From positions 1,278,009-1,342,008 of the forward strand of contig NZ_QJSR01000001.1 in assembly GCF_003217095.1 (NCBI RefSeq): 64,000 nucleotides of DNA, read 5' to 3'. Made by a program: the position numbers and the translations under genes. This document shows positions 11,918 to 21,110 of the stretch, piece after piece. Below the pieces are notes generated by a model. That model searched no databases, was not told the origin of the DNA, and was given only the letters and a program-made list of their open reading frames with translations. How positions within the stretch are numbered: the first letter of the stretch is position 1; each line of letters starts with the position of its first letter. The DNA is from Rhizobium sp. PP-CC-3A-592. GTDB taxonomy: Bacteria > Pseudomonadota > Alphaproteobacteria > Rhizobiales > Rhizobiaceae.

Positions 11918-13083
11918 CGGCTGAAGAGAGAGGTGGACAGCGCCCGGCCGGAGCCGGCCTCGCCATCCTGTTTCGACCCGGCGGTTTCGCGCAGGATCAG
12001 TTCGCCGGATTCGACGACGCCACCGCGGCCGCGCATGACTTCGCGCATCAACTCATGGATCGAATAGAAGCTTGCCCGGATGGAATAGGCCGTCAGCACG
12101 AGGCCACGCGCGTCGTCGGACAGGAGTTCACGGCAAATATCGAGCATGCCTGCGAGATGATCGAAGAGGTGCCAGACCTCGCCATTCGGACCACGGCCGA
12201 ACTTCGGCGGGTCGGTGAGGATGATGTCGTAGCGGCTGCCGCGGCGCTCCTCGCGCTGGATGAACTTCATGGCGTCGTCGCAGATCCAGCGGATCGGCAG
12301 GCTTTCGCCCCGGCCCAGCGCCTGGTTTTCGCGTCCCCAGCCGATCGCCTTCTTCGAGGCATCGACGTGTGTCACCTCCGCCCCGGCCTTCGCCGCGATC
12401 AGCGAGGCGACGCCGGTATAGCCGAAGAGGTTCAGCACCTTCAGCGGCCGGCCGGCCTCCTCGACCTGTGTCTTCATCCAGCGCCAATGCGCCAACTGCT
12501 CGGGGAAAACGCCGACATGACGGAAGGAGGTGAAACGGCCGTAGAATTCGGCGTCGAGCAGGCGCATCGGCCAGGTTTCACCCAGCATTTCGCGTGGGAA
12601 ACGCCAGCGGCCCATGCCATCTTCATCGGTATCGCCGGTAAAAATCGCATCCGCGCGCTCCCACAGCGGGGCTTGCGACTTCGGCCACAGGGCCTGCGCC
12701 TCGGGGCGGACGATCGTGTAGGGGCCGTACTGCTCGAGCTTGAGGGCGTCACCGCTGTCGATCAGGCGATAATCGGCCTCGCCTGCGGTTTCCAGAATGA
12801 CGGGCACGCGCTCGGCGGGCTTGTCTCCGGTGCGTGGGCGCATGGTCACGGGCGCAGGCGCTTCCTGCCGGGGCTCAGACGGGGATGGACGCGGCGAGGC
12901 CGGCTGCGGGCGGCTTGAGGAGCGCTGTCCGTGCGGCTCCTGTGTAGCAGGCTTCGCTTGCGCCTTGAAAGGCGGCACGACGGCCGCATCCGACCGGGCG
13001 GGCCCGGCGGGCGGGGCGCTCTTGCGGGAGGGACCGGATTTCGGCGGTGCCTTGCCGGGCGATCGTCTCTGCTTGTCCTTCAA
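11902..13083 (-). CDS. Class I SAM-dependent methyltransferase, RlmI/RlmK-like
   Basis: Predicted RNA (probably 23S rRNA cytosine-type) methyltransferase. The Rossmann SAM site is VLNLFGYTGVASLIAAKAGA with the acidic turn THVDASKKAIGWGREN. The catalytic-type motif is ILTDPPKFGRG. The first 80 or so residues are low-complexity Pro/Ser/Lys/Arg sequence (KAPPKSGPSRKSAPPAGP), probably disordered and perhaps RNA-binding. The 393-residue frame begins with TTG at 13083 and no strong ribosome site. An internal ATG (MRPRTGDKPAERVP, about residue 81) directly precedes the conserved domain and is a credible alternative start. It is first in a run with the SpoU methyltransferase and lspA genes. Confidence 0.82.
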   Translation of the reverse strand: MKDKQRRSPGKAPPKSGPSRKSAPPAGPARSDAAVVPPFKAQAKPATQEPHGQRSSSRPQPASPRPSPSEPRQEAPAPVTMRPRTGDKPAERVPVILETAGEADYRLIDSGDALKLEQYGPYTIVRPEAQALWPKSQAPLWERADAIFTGDTDEDGMGRWRFPREMLGETWPMRLLDAEFYGRFTSFRHVGVFPEQLAHWRWMKTQVEEAGRPLKVLNLFGYTGVASLIAAKAGAEVTHVDASKKAIGWGRENQALGRGESLPIRWICDDAMKFIQREERRGSRYDIILTDPPKFGRGPNGEVWHLFDHLAGMLDICRELLSDDARGLVLTAYSIRASFYSIHELMREVMRGRGGVVESGELILRETAGSKQDGEAGSGRALSTSLFSRWVPK

Positions 13084-13233
13084 GGGGCGTCGTTTCCCGT
13101 TTCTTCAGCGTGTCGCGTGCAAATAGCACCGCAACTGCTCTTGGCAAAGCAGTTTCCACCCGTAGATTCCGGAGCACCCTGCGGCAGGGCTCGGTGCCTG
13201 TGGTCACAGCGCATAAGATCGAGGAGGATATCC

Positions 13234-13686
13234 ATGGACATGACCGGTGAAGAGCGGATCTCCGCACCGCGCGACGCCGTCTGGGCGGCGCTCAACGATC
13301 CCGAGGTGCTCAAAGACTGCATTCCCGGCTGCACGCGCCTCGAATGGACCTCACCGACGACGCTCGATGCGGTGGTCACCGTGAAGTTCGGCTTCATGTC
13401 GATGGCATTTTCGGGCGTCATCACGCTGTCGAACATGAACCCGCCCGAGAGCTATACGATTTCGGGTGAGGGCAAAGGCGGCCTTGCCGGATACGCGAAA
13501 GGCGGCGCGGATGTGCAGCTGGTGGAGGACGGCGACGAGACCATTCTGCATTACGCCATCGTCGCGGATGTGTCCGGCAAGATCGCGTCGCTCGGATCGA
13601 AACTCGTGCAATCCGGCGCAAACCGGATCGCAAGCCGCTTCTTTTCCGATTTCACTGCGGCCGCCAATGCAAAGGCGGCGGCCTGA
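13234..13686 (+). CDS. CoxG-like SRPBCC-family protein
   Basis: A 150-residue protein of the carbon monoxide dehydrogenase subunit G (CoxG) family, with the START-like fold. Typical features are ISAPRDAVWAALNDPEVLKDCIPGC near the N terminus and the GEGKGGLAGYAKGGADVQL segment. CoxG proteins assist CO dehydrogenase recruitment in CO oxidisers, but many rhizobia carry orphan copies. No cox genes are nearby, so the function here is unknown. ATG 13234 follows a strong ribosome site (GAGGAGGA). It converges on lapA with three bases between the stops. Confidence 0.85.
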   Translation: MDMTGEERISAPRDAVWAALNDPEVLKDCIPGCTRLEWTSPTTLDAVVTVKFGFMSMAFSGVITLSNMNPPESYTISGEGKGGLAGYAKGGADVQLVEDGDETILHYAIVADVSGKIASLGSKLVQSGANRIASRFFSDFTAAANAKAAA

Positions 13687-13689
13687 GGA

Positions 13690-14085
13690 TTATTTTTGCT
13701 GGGCAGCGATCATCGTCGGGGTCGAGCCCTGGAAGGCCGGGCGATCGGCCACGGGGTTTGCTGCCTGAGCGGAAACGATCGCCTCCTGCTGCAGGCGGCG
13801 CTTTTCAGCTTCCGTATGCCACTTCAGCGCTTCCTTCGCCTCGATGCGCGAACGCTTGCGATACTTGCCCTGGCTGAACCAGACGGCAAAGGCGCCGATG
13901 ACGAGGCCGAGGATGACGGCCAGGAACAGGAAGACGAAGAAGGGGCCGGAAATCGCCAGGACCGTGTCGGATGGATCGAACGGATTGAAGCCCAGCGTGA
14001 CCTGCTGCCGGTTGGCGACACAGAGAACGACGAGCACGATCCCGAGTGGAACGAGGACGACGATGTTCAGAATTTTACGCAGCAT
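13690..14085 (-). CDS. LapA-domain inner-membrane protein
   Basis: 131-residue protein with two membrane helices (about 5-25 and 45-68) in the LapA/DUF1049 arrangement, separated by the typical NRQQVTLGFNPF loop. A charged, helix-forming cytoplasmic tail follows (KYRKRSRIEAKEALKWHTEAEKRR cut here into K/R/E-rich stretches). LapA-type proteins such as E. coli LapA work with LapB in lipopolysaccharide assembly and control of LpxC. No lapB is adjacent here. It follows ihfB on the same strand after about 100 bases. Confidence 0.83.
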   Translation of the reverse strand: MLRKILNIVVLVPLGIVLVVLCVANRQQVTLGFNPFDPSDTVLAISGPFFVFLFLAVILGLVIGAFAVWFSQGKYRKRSRIEAKEALKWHTEAEKRRLQQEAIVSAQAANPVADRPAFQGSTPTMIAAQQK

Positions 14086-14186
14086 GCGAGCCGGTCTCCG
14101 CGTCTATCAAGGCTTGACGACAACATGGGCGGCAAACGTGCCGGGTCAAGATCAGATCGCCATGGACAAGGACGGCGACCGCGAGA

Positions 14187-14501
14187 TCAGTCTTCGTCTT
14201 CCTCGTCCACATCCGCGTCGGAGCCGGGGTTCAGCCGCTCGCGCAGCTCTTTGCCGGTCTTGAAGAACGGCACCCATTTTTCCTCGACGAAGACGCTGTC
14301 GCCGGTGCGCGGGTTGCGACCCGAGCGGGACGGACGATTCTTGACGGAGAAGGCGCCGAAGCCGCGCAGCTCGACGCGGTTGCCCGCCGCCAGCGCATCC
14401 GTAATCTCGTCGAGAACGGCATTGACGATATTCTCGACATCGCGGTGGTAGAGGTGCGGATTTCGCGCCGCCACGATCTGCACCAGTTCCGACTTGATCA
14501 C
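14187..14501 (-). CDS. ihfB: Integration host factor subunit beta
   Basis: DNA-bending protein that pairs with IhfA and supports sigma-54 promoters, recombination and nucleoid structure. The 104 residues comprise [15 protein letters not shown], the [15 protein letters not shown] strand pair, and the GRNPRTGD turn whose Pro intercalates into the minor groove. It ends in an acidic tail ([10 protein letters not shown]), longer than in enterobacterial IhfB. It lies between sppA and lapA on the same strand. Confidence 0.95.
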   Translation of the reverse strand: MIKSELVQIVAARNPHLYHRDVENIVNAVLDEITDALAAGNRVELRGFGAFSVKNRPSRSGRNPRTGDSVFVEEKWVPFFKTGKELRERLNPGSDADVDEEDED

Positions 14502-14617
14502 CCTCTGCCCCCTTTGACGACGTTCTTCGCGATACGCCCGTCATCCGCGGGCAAAGATCGAGATCCATTCGCGAAACGGACACGCCTCAGGGCGGTTTGC
14601 CCCGCGCCCGGCGTCTC

Positions 14618-15568
14618 TCAATCGCGGCCAACCTGCCAAACGGAAACGAGACCGTCAAGAAACAACTTGTCCTGCGGCAGATTTCCCGAAAACGGAAAAC
14701 CGTCAAATCCCAACGATTTGGCGAAGATTGCGGCCAGCGAGCCCAGCCCGAAGGGCAACGTGGTCTGCGGCTTTTCCCAATCGACGATCGGAAGGGTATC
14801 AGCCACGTCCCGGCTCTTGAAATAGTCCCGGATCTCGCGCTCGCCGCCAAGTTCGTCGATAAGGTTCAGGCCGATCGCCTGCCGCCCCGTGAAAATGCGG
14901 CCATCGCCGAGGCGAAGCGCTTCGTCGCGCGAGATCTCCCGGCGTTCGGCCACGAGATCGACGAACCAGGCATAGCTGTCGTCGATCATCGACTGGATCA
15001 CGGCCTTCGCCGCGTCGCTCGGCGGATGGAACGGCGACGGCTCGGCCTTGAGCGGTGCAGACTTGATTTCCTCAAGCGACACGCCGAGCTTGTCGAGCAG
15101 CGTCTTGACCTGCGGATACTGGAAGAGGACGCCGATGGAGCCGGTGATGGAGGTGTCGCCGGCGATGATCCGGTCACCGGCCAGCGCCACCATGTAGCCA
15201 GCGGACGCGGCCAGCGTGCGGACGTCGGACACGACCGGCTTCTTCTCCGCGACCTTGCGAATCGCATCGTAGAGCGTCTCGCCACCGAAGGTGGAACCGC
15301 CGGGCGAATTGATGCTGACGATCAGGCCCTTGACCTGATCGGCCTTGGCGATGCGGTCGAGCCTGTCGATCAGCTCGCGATCATCGAGAATGACGCCGGA
15401 GATGGTGACGCGCGCGACCTGGCTTGCACCAAGCACGCCCGAGCGCGACTGCGCGATGGCGACATAGGCGCCGATGGCGACGAGCACGATGAGGCCGAGC
15501 GCCACGAGGCGCCAGAAGCCAAGCTTGCGACGAAGCTGCCGCCGATCGACGAATGCGAGAGGATCCAT
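14618..15568 (-). CDS. sppA: Signal peptide peptidase SppA (S49 family, short form)
   Basis: Inner-membrane serine protease that degrades cleaved signal peptides. It has 316 residues, one N-terminal membrane helix at about 20-39, and the protease domain facing the periplasm. The catalytic dyad can be placed. Ser122 is in TLAASAGYMVALAGD, followed by the TGSIGV signature at 142-147, and Lys174 is in SAPLKAEPSPF. The 52-residue spacing equals that of Bacillus SppA (Ser147/Lys199). It is upstream of ihfB on the same strand and diverges from lptC. Confidence 0.93.
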   Translation of the reverse strand: MDPLAFVDRRQLRRKLGFWRLVALGLIVLVAIGAYVAIAQSRSGVLGASQVARVTISGVILDDRELIDRLDRIAKADQVKGLIVSINSPGGSTFGGETLYDAIRKVAEKKPVVSDVRTLAASAGYMVALAGDRIIAGDTSITGSIGVLFQYPQVKTLLDKLGVSLEEIKSAPLKAEPSPFHPPSDAAKAVIQSMIDDSYAWFVDLVAERREISRDEALRLGDGRIFTGRQAIGLNLIDELGGEREIRDYFKSRDVADTLPIVDWEKPQTTLPFGLGSLAAIFAKSLGFDGFPFSGNLPQDKLFLDGLVSVWQVGRD

Positions 15569-15868
15569 TCCACATTTCCCTGTTCAGCGCGCAGCAGGAC
15601 AAGCCGGCACCGTCTGTTCTAACGATGACTCCTACTGCATAAACGCGCAAACCGGTATCGGCACGCGCGCAAAAATTCGACAGGCAACAACAGGCACCAT
15701 GACGCTTTCGACAGGATCGACCGACGCTCGGCCCCTGCCGCGACAAAGAATTTCAAGCCTCCATTGTACGGCGACATAAAAATCTCCATATTCGCTCTTC
15801 TTGACACCATAGGCTGACGCAGCACGGACCTCGGCTTCGTCATCGCCCCTGGATTTACGGAACCGCTC
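15569..15868. other. sppA-lptC divergent intergenic region
   Basis: Exactly 300 bases between divergent starts, visibly more AT-rich than the flanking genes in the part near 15,660-15,800. It must hold both promoters. I see no clear -35/-10 pair, repeat or RNA gene. Confidence 0.4.
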
Positions 15869-16537
15869 ATGGCGAACGATGTGCATTTTCCCGGCGCCCT
15901 GCCGCATACGGGGCCGACGGTCAACGACGCCTATGAACGGGCGGCGCGGCATTCGCGCCGGGTCAAGCGTCTGAAGATCGTCTTGCCGATCGTCGCCGTC
16001 GTCATCGCCGTAATCTTCGCTGCCGTCTCCATCGTGCGCACCATGCTGCCGGAGGAACTGCATATCGAGAACGCGACGATCGAGAACGGCAAGATCGTCA
16101 TGCAGAATCCTGCGATATCAGGGCGCAACAAGCAGGATATCAGCTATTCGATGAAGGCCGAACGGGCGCTGCAGGACATCGCCAATCCGGATCTCATCAC
16201 GCTTGAGAAGATCCATGCGGAAATGCCGGTCAACGACAAGACGGTCGCGACCGTGGATGCGACCAGCGGGCTTTACGACCGCGGCGGCAATACGCTCGAT
16301 ATGAACGCGCCCTTTACCATCTCCATGAACAATGGCGTCATCGCCGATTTCCAGTCCGCCTATCTGGATATCAATGCGGGCGAGATGCAGAGCAAGAAGC
16401 CGATCGCCATCCGGATGTCCGGTGGGTCGATTGTTGCGCAAGAGATGAGAATGACGGATAAAGGGCGGGTTATTTCCTTTGAAGGCATGGTGAAGGTTGT
16501 CGTCGAGCCGAGCACCATACGCAAGAACGCAAATTAG
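15869..16537 (+). CDS. lptC: LPS export ABC transporter periplasmic protein LptC
   Basis: Bitopic inner-membrane protein that receives lipopolysaccharide from LptB2FG and passes it to LptA. It has 222 residues, with a membrane anchor at about 34-54 (KIVLPIVAVVIAVIFAAVS) followed by the periplasmic beta-jellyroll (GRNKQDISYSMKAERALQD, GGNTLDMNAPFTISM). It is first gene of the run lptC-lptA-lptB. Confidence 0.88.
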   Translation: MANDVHFPGALPHTGPTVNDAYERAARHSRRVKRLKIVLPIVAVVIAVIFAAVSIVRTMLPEELHIENATIENGKIVMQNPAISGRNKQDISYSMKAERALQDIANPDLITLEKIHAEMPVNDKTVATVDATSGLYDRGGNTLDMNAPFTISMNNGVIADFQSAYLDINAGEMQSKKPIAIRMSGGSIVAQEMRMTDKGRVISFEGMVKVVVEPSTIRKNAN

Positions 16538-16552
16538 GACCCGGTGCCATCC

Positions 16553-17122
16553 ATGTCGACCCTTCATGCCTCCTTCCCCCGCCGCAGCCTTTCCATCGCC
16601 GGCATCCTCGCATCGTCGCTGGCCTGTCTCTGCCTGACCATGGCCCCGGCGTCTGCCCAGCAGAAAAGCCGGATGAACGGCATGAAGCTGTCCAACGACC
16701 AGCCGATCCAGATCGAGAGCGACAAACTGGAGATCAAGGATCCCGAGAGCAAAGCGATCTTCACCGGCAACGTGAAGGTGGTGCAGGGCGCGACGACGCT
16801 GCAGGCGGGCAGCATGGTCGTCTACTACAAGTCCGGCGGCGGCTCGATTTCGGGCGGCAATGCCGAGATCGACCGGATCGAGGTCGACAACAAGGTCTTC
16901 CTGCAGTCCGGCACGCAGCAGGCGACGGCCGATAGCGGCCAGTTCAACATGGCGGCGCAGACGCTGGTGTTGAAGGGCAAGCAGGTCGTGCTCTCGGAAG
17001 GCAAGAACGTCTTCAGCGGGTGCCAGCTCAACGTGCAGATGGAAACCGGAGAGGCACAGCTGGACTCCTGTGGCGGCCGCGTCCAGATCCAGCTCGATCC
17101 GAAATCCCAGAAGACCAACTGA
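16553..17122 (+). CDS. lptA: LPS transport periplasmic protein LptA
   Basis: Periplasmic bridge protein that carries lipopolysaccharide between LptC and the outer-membrane LptDE. It is 189 residues from ATG 16553. GTG 16544 is three codons further upstream and sits too close to the AGGAC ribosome site. The signal peptide ends at APASAQQ. The OstA/LptA domain follows: QPIQIESDKLEIKD, then AIFTGNVKVVQG and LQAGSMVVYY, a typical pattern. It lies 15 bases after lptC and 14 bases before lptB. Confidence 0.92.
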   Translation: MSTLHASFPRRSLSIAGILASSLACLCLTMAPASAQQKSRMNGMKLSNDQPIQIESDKLEIKDPESKAIFTGNVKVVQGATTLQAGSMVVYYKSGGGSISGGNAEIDRIEVDNKVFLQSGTQQATADSGQFNMAAQTLVLKGKQVVLSEGKNVFSGCQLNVQMETGEAQLDSCGGRVQIQLDPKSQKTN

Positions 17123-17136
17123 CGCAGCCCCAGATC

Positions 17137-17973
17137 GTGAACATTCCCTTCAAGCGCAAGCGCGGCGCCGAGCCAGCCGACACCTCCCATGCCAAGGATC
17201 CCGGCACCGCCGTCTTCGATGACCGGTCGCCCGAGGACAAGGCCCGCTACGACGGCACGCTGATCGCGCGTGGCCTGACCAAGAGCTATCGCGACCGCAG
17301 GGTGGTGAACGGCGTTTCGCTCGTCGTGCGACGTGGCGAGGCCGTCGGCCTGCTGGGGCCGAACGGCGCCGGCAAGACCACCTGTTTCTACATGATCACC
17401 GGCCTCGTTCCCGTCGACGAGGGCTCCATCGAGATCAACGGCAACGACGTCACGTCCATGCCGATGTATCGACGGGCGCGGCTCGGCGTCGGCTACCTGC
17501 CGCAGGAAGCCTCGATTTTCCGCGGGCTTTCGGTCGAGGACAATATCCGCGCCGTGTTGGAGCTGCACGAGCCCAAGCGCGCGACGCAGGACGCCAAGCT
17601 GAATGCACTGCTCGACGAATTCAACATCACGCATCTGCGCAAGGCTGCGGCGATCTCGCTTTCGGGCGGCGAACGGCGGCGGCTGGAAATCGCACGCGCG
17701 CTGGCGACGGACCCGACCTTCATGCTGCTCGACGAGCCGTTTGCGGGCGTCGATCCCATTTCGGTCGCCGACATCCAGGCGCTGGTGCGCCATCTCACCT
17801 CGCGCGGCATCGGCGTGCTCATCACGGACCACAATGTCCGGGAGACGCTGGGTCTCATCGACCGTGCCTACATCATCCATGCGGGCGAGGTGCTGACCCA
17901 CGGGCGGGCCAACGATATCGTCAACAATCCGGACGTGCGCCGGCTCTATCTTGGCGATAATTTCAGCCTGTAG
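17137..17973 (+). CDS. lptB: LPS export ABC transporter ATP-binding protein LptB
   Basis: ATPase that powers lipopolysaccharide extraction from the inner membrane with LptF/LptG. Motifs are complete: Walker A GPNGAGKTT, Q-loop YLPQEASIF, signature LSGGERRRLEIARAL, Walker B MLLDEPFAGVDP and H-loop ITDHN. GTG 17137 gives 278 residues with a 35-residue leader before the ABC domain. The frame is open upstream to 17020, but that would overlap lptA by about 100 bases. The stop codon lies inside a 17-base tandem duplication (separate entry). Confidence 0.95.
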   Translation: MNIPFKRKRGAEPADTSHAKDPGTAVFDDRSPEDKARYDGTLIARGLTKSYRDRRVVNGVSLVVRRGEAVGLLGPNGAGKTTCFYMITGLVPVDEGSIEINGNDVTSMPMYRRARLGVGYLPQEASIFRGLSVEDNIRAVLELHEPKRATQDAKLNALLDEFNITHLRKAAAISLSGGERRRLEIARALATDPTFMLLDEPFAGVDPISVADIQALVRHLTSRGIGVLITDHNVRETLGLIDRAYIIHAGEVLTHGRANDIVNNPDVRRLYLGDNFSL

Positions 17974-17994
17974 GACATTTCAGCCTGTAGGACC
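17961..17994. repeat. 17-base tandem duplication over the lptB stop codon
   Basis: TTTCAGCCTGTAGGACA at 17961-17977 is followed directly by TTTCAGCCTGTAGGACC at 17978-17994 (16 of 17 identical). The first copy encodes the last codons and stop of lptB; the second is untranslated. It looks like a recent replication slippage event. Confidence 0.9.
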
Positions 17995-18491
17995 GGGAGC
18001 GCCGCGAAGGCCGGGCATGTATCATGAGCCGACCGGACGCGCGGTGCATCTCTCCCCTTGACGTTGTCGGGGGATTGCGCGACGTTCGACCATCGATGCC
18101 GCGGGGGGCCGCGCCACCGGAAAGATGCGTTTCCATCACCTGGCGATGCCCTGACATCCTTACCGGTTTGTAAGCGGCACCGAAGGTCGTGGAGCATGGC
18201 GGATCATGTTGCCTCTCTCATCTGCCGTTTCATCCGGCATCATGCTTTCCCCAGTGGCAATCTTATCAAATTTACGACAGCCGCTTGACCAAACCTCTGT
18301 AATAAGCAATTTTCGGGCCAGTTGACAAAGCGGGCTGAAATTTCGCGTCAGAGCGAGCAGTGTACCGGATATCCGGAACTTTGCGCGTCGTCCTTCACGA
18401 CACCGAGATGGCTCCGCAGCTTTGAGCTGATGCAGTGGTCGCGACGCCGTTTCCGGTCTTGAGATGTCTGCGGTAGGGGAGTTTTGCGTTC
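17995..18491. other. lptB-rpoN intergenic region
   Basis: About 500 bases without a convincing gene. The half near rpoN is AT-richer. TTGACC at 18285 and TTGACA at 18322 could serve as -35 elements, but neither has a good -10 at the right spacing. No terminator with a T-run is visible after lptB. The rpoN promoter should lie in this stretch. Confidence 0.4.
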
Positions 18492-20033
18492 ATGGCACTT
18501 TCGGCCAGCCTGTATCTGCGCCAGTCCCAGACCCTGGCTATGACGCCGCAGCTGATGCAGTCGATCCAGCTGCTGCAGATGACGCATTTCGAGCTGACGC
18601 AGTTCATCGAACAGGAGGTCGAGAAGAACCCCCTCCTCGAATTCGTCTCCGAGGCCGACCAGCCGGGCGAAAGCGCCCGCGAGGACATGCCGTCCGAAAG
18701 CCGTGACGGCGAGGATTTTTCCGGCCTGACCGACGTCTATGACGGCACGACGCGCGACGATTCCCTGCGCATGAGCGAGACGCTGGACGCCAATTTCGAG
18801 AACGTCTTCCCGGACGACACCTCCCCCCAGCGCGCCGATGCGCCGGAACTGCTCAGCCAGTGGAAATCCATGTCCGGCGGGGGCGACGGGGAGACCAGCG
18901 AAGGCTACGATCTTGAGGATTTCGTCGCCAACCGGCTGACCTTGCGCGACGTGCTGAACGAGCAGCTGATCCTCAGCATTCACGGCGCCCGCGACCGGCT
19001 GATCGCCCAGGCGCTGATCGACCAGCTCGATGATGCGGGCTATCTGCACGCCGACACGACGGAAACGGCCGACCAGCTCGGCTGCACGGTGCGCGATGTC
19101 GAGGCGGTGCTCGCCACCCTGCAACGCTTCGATCCCCCCGGCGTTTTCGCCCGGAGCCTCAGCGAATGTCTCGCGATCCAGCTGCGGCAGAAGAACCGGC
19201 TGGACCCGGCGATGTCGGCCCTGATCGGCAATCTGGAACTGCTCGCGCGGCGGGATTTCGCGACGCTGAAGAAGCTCTGCGGCGTCGATGAAGAAGACCT
19301 GATCGATATGCTGGGCGAGATCCGCAAGCTCGATCCGAAACCGGGCACGAGCTTCGAGTTGACGCCCTGCGAGGCGATCGTGCCGGATATCGTCGTGCGC
19401 GCCGCGCCGGACGGCACCTGGGCCGTGGAGCTCAATCCGGAGACGCTGCCACGCGTGCTCGTCAATCAGGTCTACTACACGACGGTTTCGCGTCATGCGC
19501 CGAAGAACAGCGGCGACCACGCCTTCCTGTCGGAGTGCCTGCAGACCGCCAACTGGCTGACCCGCAGCCTCGACCAGCGCGCAAAGACCATCATGAAGGT
19601 GGCGACCGAGATCGTGCGCCAGCAGGATGCGTTTCTGGTCAACGGCGTCGATCACCTGCGGCCGCTCAACCTCAAGACCATCGCTGATGCGATCAAGATG
19701 CACGAATCGACCGTCAGCCGCGTGACCTCCAACAAGTACATGCTGACGCCGCGCGGCCTGTTCGAGCTGAAATATTTCTTCACCGTCTCGATCGGCTCGG
19801 CCGAGGGTGGAGACGGGCATTCGGCGGAATCGGTTCGCCACCGTATCCGCAACATGATCGTGCTCGAAAGCCCGGAGGCCGTGCTGTCGGACGACGACAT
19901 CGTGGAGATCCTGAAGAAGGGCGGCGTCGATCTGGCGCGCCGGACGGTCGCAAAATATCGTGAAGCAATGAACATCCCCTCATCCGTGCAGCGCCGGCGC
20001 GAAAAACGCGCCATGGCAAAGGTTTCCGCCTGA
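18492..20033 (+). CDS. rpoN: RNA polymerase sigma-54 factor
   Basis: Alternative sigma factor for nitrogen, dicarboxylate and other promoters that need AAA+ activators. It has 513 residues. The Gln-rich activator-responsive region I is at the N terminus (SQTLAMTPQLMQSIQLLQM), an acidic linker covers about 50-120, then the core-binding domain. The DNA-binding part ends in the RpoN box ARRTVAKYREAMNIP. The order lptB-rpoN-hpf-ptsN is conserved in proteobacteria. Confidence 0.97.
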   Translation: MALSASLYLRQSQTLAMTPQLMQSIQLLQMTHFELTQFIEQEVEKNPLLEFVSEADQPGESAREDMPSESRDGEDFSGLTDVYDGTTRDDSLRMSETLDANFENVFPDDTSPQRADAPELLSQWKSMSGGGDGETSEGYDLEDFVANRLTLRDVLNEQLILSIHGARDRLIAQALIDQLDDAGYLHADTTETADQLGCTVRDVEAVLATLQRFDPPGVFARSLSECLAIQLRQKNRLDPAMSALIGNLELLARRDFATLKKLCGVDEEDLIDMLGEIRKLDPKPGTSFELTPCEAIVPDIVVRAAPDGTWAVELNPETLPRVLVNQVYYTTVSRHAPKNSGDHAFLSECLQTANWLTRSLDQRAKTIMKVATEIVRQQDAFLVNGVDHLRPLNLKTIADAIKMHESTVSRVTSNKYMLTPRGLFELKYFFTVSIGSAEGGDGHSAESVRHRIRNMIVLESPEAVLSDDDIVEILKKGGVDLARRTVAKYREAMNIPSSVQRRREKRAMAKVSA

Positions 20034-20094
20034 TATATGAGACCGGCCGGGTGCACTGCAGCACCGACAACACGCAATGGATGTTAAGCTTTCA

Positions 20095-20123
20095 TTGACA
20101 TTTGACGGCAGCCCGCTTATAGG
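20095..20123 (+). promoter_or_regulatory. Sigma-70 promoter of hpf
   Basis: TTGACA (20095-20100), a 17-base spacer and TATAGG (20118-20123), near-consensus for the housekeeping sigma factor. Transcription would start near 20130, leaving a leader of about 145 bases before hpf. It lies between rpoN and hpf, so hpf can be expressed independently of rpoN. Confidence 0.7.
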
Positions 20124-20274
20124 GCGCGCCGACAGTCATGAACGATGGGCTCCTTTTTCTCCTCCCCTGACATCGCCGATCATGTGCAAAGTGAAAACGG
20201 CTGCGTGAAAGGCTTGGAGGTAGAAGGCGCTTGGAATAAACTGGACACGCAAATCATGAAAGAGAGGAAACTCC

Positions 20275-20847
20275 ATGAGTGTGCGTGTATCCGGTAAACA
20301 TATGGAAATCGGCGAGAGCTTTCGTCTTCGAATCGAGGACCAGATCACTCAGGCGGTCACCAAGTATTTCGACGGAGGGTATTCGAGCCAGGTCACGGTG
20401 GTGAAGTCGGGACCGCGTTTCAGCGCGGACTGCATGATCCATCTCGACACGGGCGCTACGTTGCATGCAAACGGCGAGGCTTCGGAGCCACAGGCCGCAT
20501 TCGACGCAGCATCGGAACGGATCTCAAAGCGCATTCGGCGGTACAAGCGCAGGCTGAAGGATCACCACAACGGCAGTGGTCATGCCGGCCTCGAAGTCGC
20601 CTACACCGTGATGGACTCGGTGCCGGACGAAGAGGACGAACTGCCGGAGGATTACGCACCGACGATCGTTGCGGAAAGCTCCAAGCAGATTCGGACCATG
20701 TCGGTGGCGAATGCCGTCATGGCGCTCGACATGACGGACAATCCGGTGCTGATGTTCCGCAATCCCGGCAATGACGAACTCAACATCGTCTATCGCCGGA
20801 CGGACGGAAATATCGGCTGGATCGACGCCGCCAGCATGAAGAGCTGA
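20275..20847 (+). CDS. hpf: Ribosome hibernation promoting factor, long form
   Basis: Binds the 30S decoding region and pairs ribosomes into inactive 100S dimers under stress or starvation. At 190 residues this is the long form: an N-terminal S30AE domain (SVRVSGKHMEIGESFRLRIEDQ, start of the protein) and a C-terminal dimerisation domain (MSVANAVMALDMTDNPVLMF, NIVYRRTDGNIGWI). The linker is acidic. GAGAGGAAAC before the ATG supports the start. Because it lies between rpoN and ptsN it is the classic 'ORF2' of rpoN operons. Confidence 0.94.
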   Translation: MSVRVSGKHMEIGESFRLRIEDQITQAVTKYFDGGYSSQVTVVKSGPRFSADCMIHLDTGATLHANGEASEPQAAFDAASERISKRIRRYKRRLKDHHNGSGHAGLEVAYTVMDSVPDEEDELPEDYAPTIVAESSKQIRTMSVANAVMALDMTDNPVLMFRNPGNDELNIVYRRTDGNIGWIDAASMKS

Positions 20848-21110
20848 CGCATACGGACGGAACGCCGCTTCGGAATCGCCTTTCTTAGGCGACCGGATGG
20901 CGCATGAAACAGAGACCGAGCCTGCCCGGGACGCGTCGTCCCGAGGCAGAAGGTCAAGACAAGCGAGGCGGCGCGCGAGGAGCGGCCGCCTCGTTGATCG
21001 ACGGTGGACGGCAGGCACGGGGATGAAGCTTGTCGAGCATCGAGGGAAATGGGCCGCAGGGCCGGCACGTCGTGCCGCCCGACGCGACCCTGTCAACAAG
21101 GTAAGACAAA

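Noticed and set aside
18494-18511. TGGCAC-containing sequence at the rpoN start, considered as a sigma-54 promoter
   Set aside because: The GC-element at the required spacing is absent (GGCCA instead of TTGCA-like), and it lies inside the coding region.
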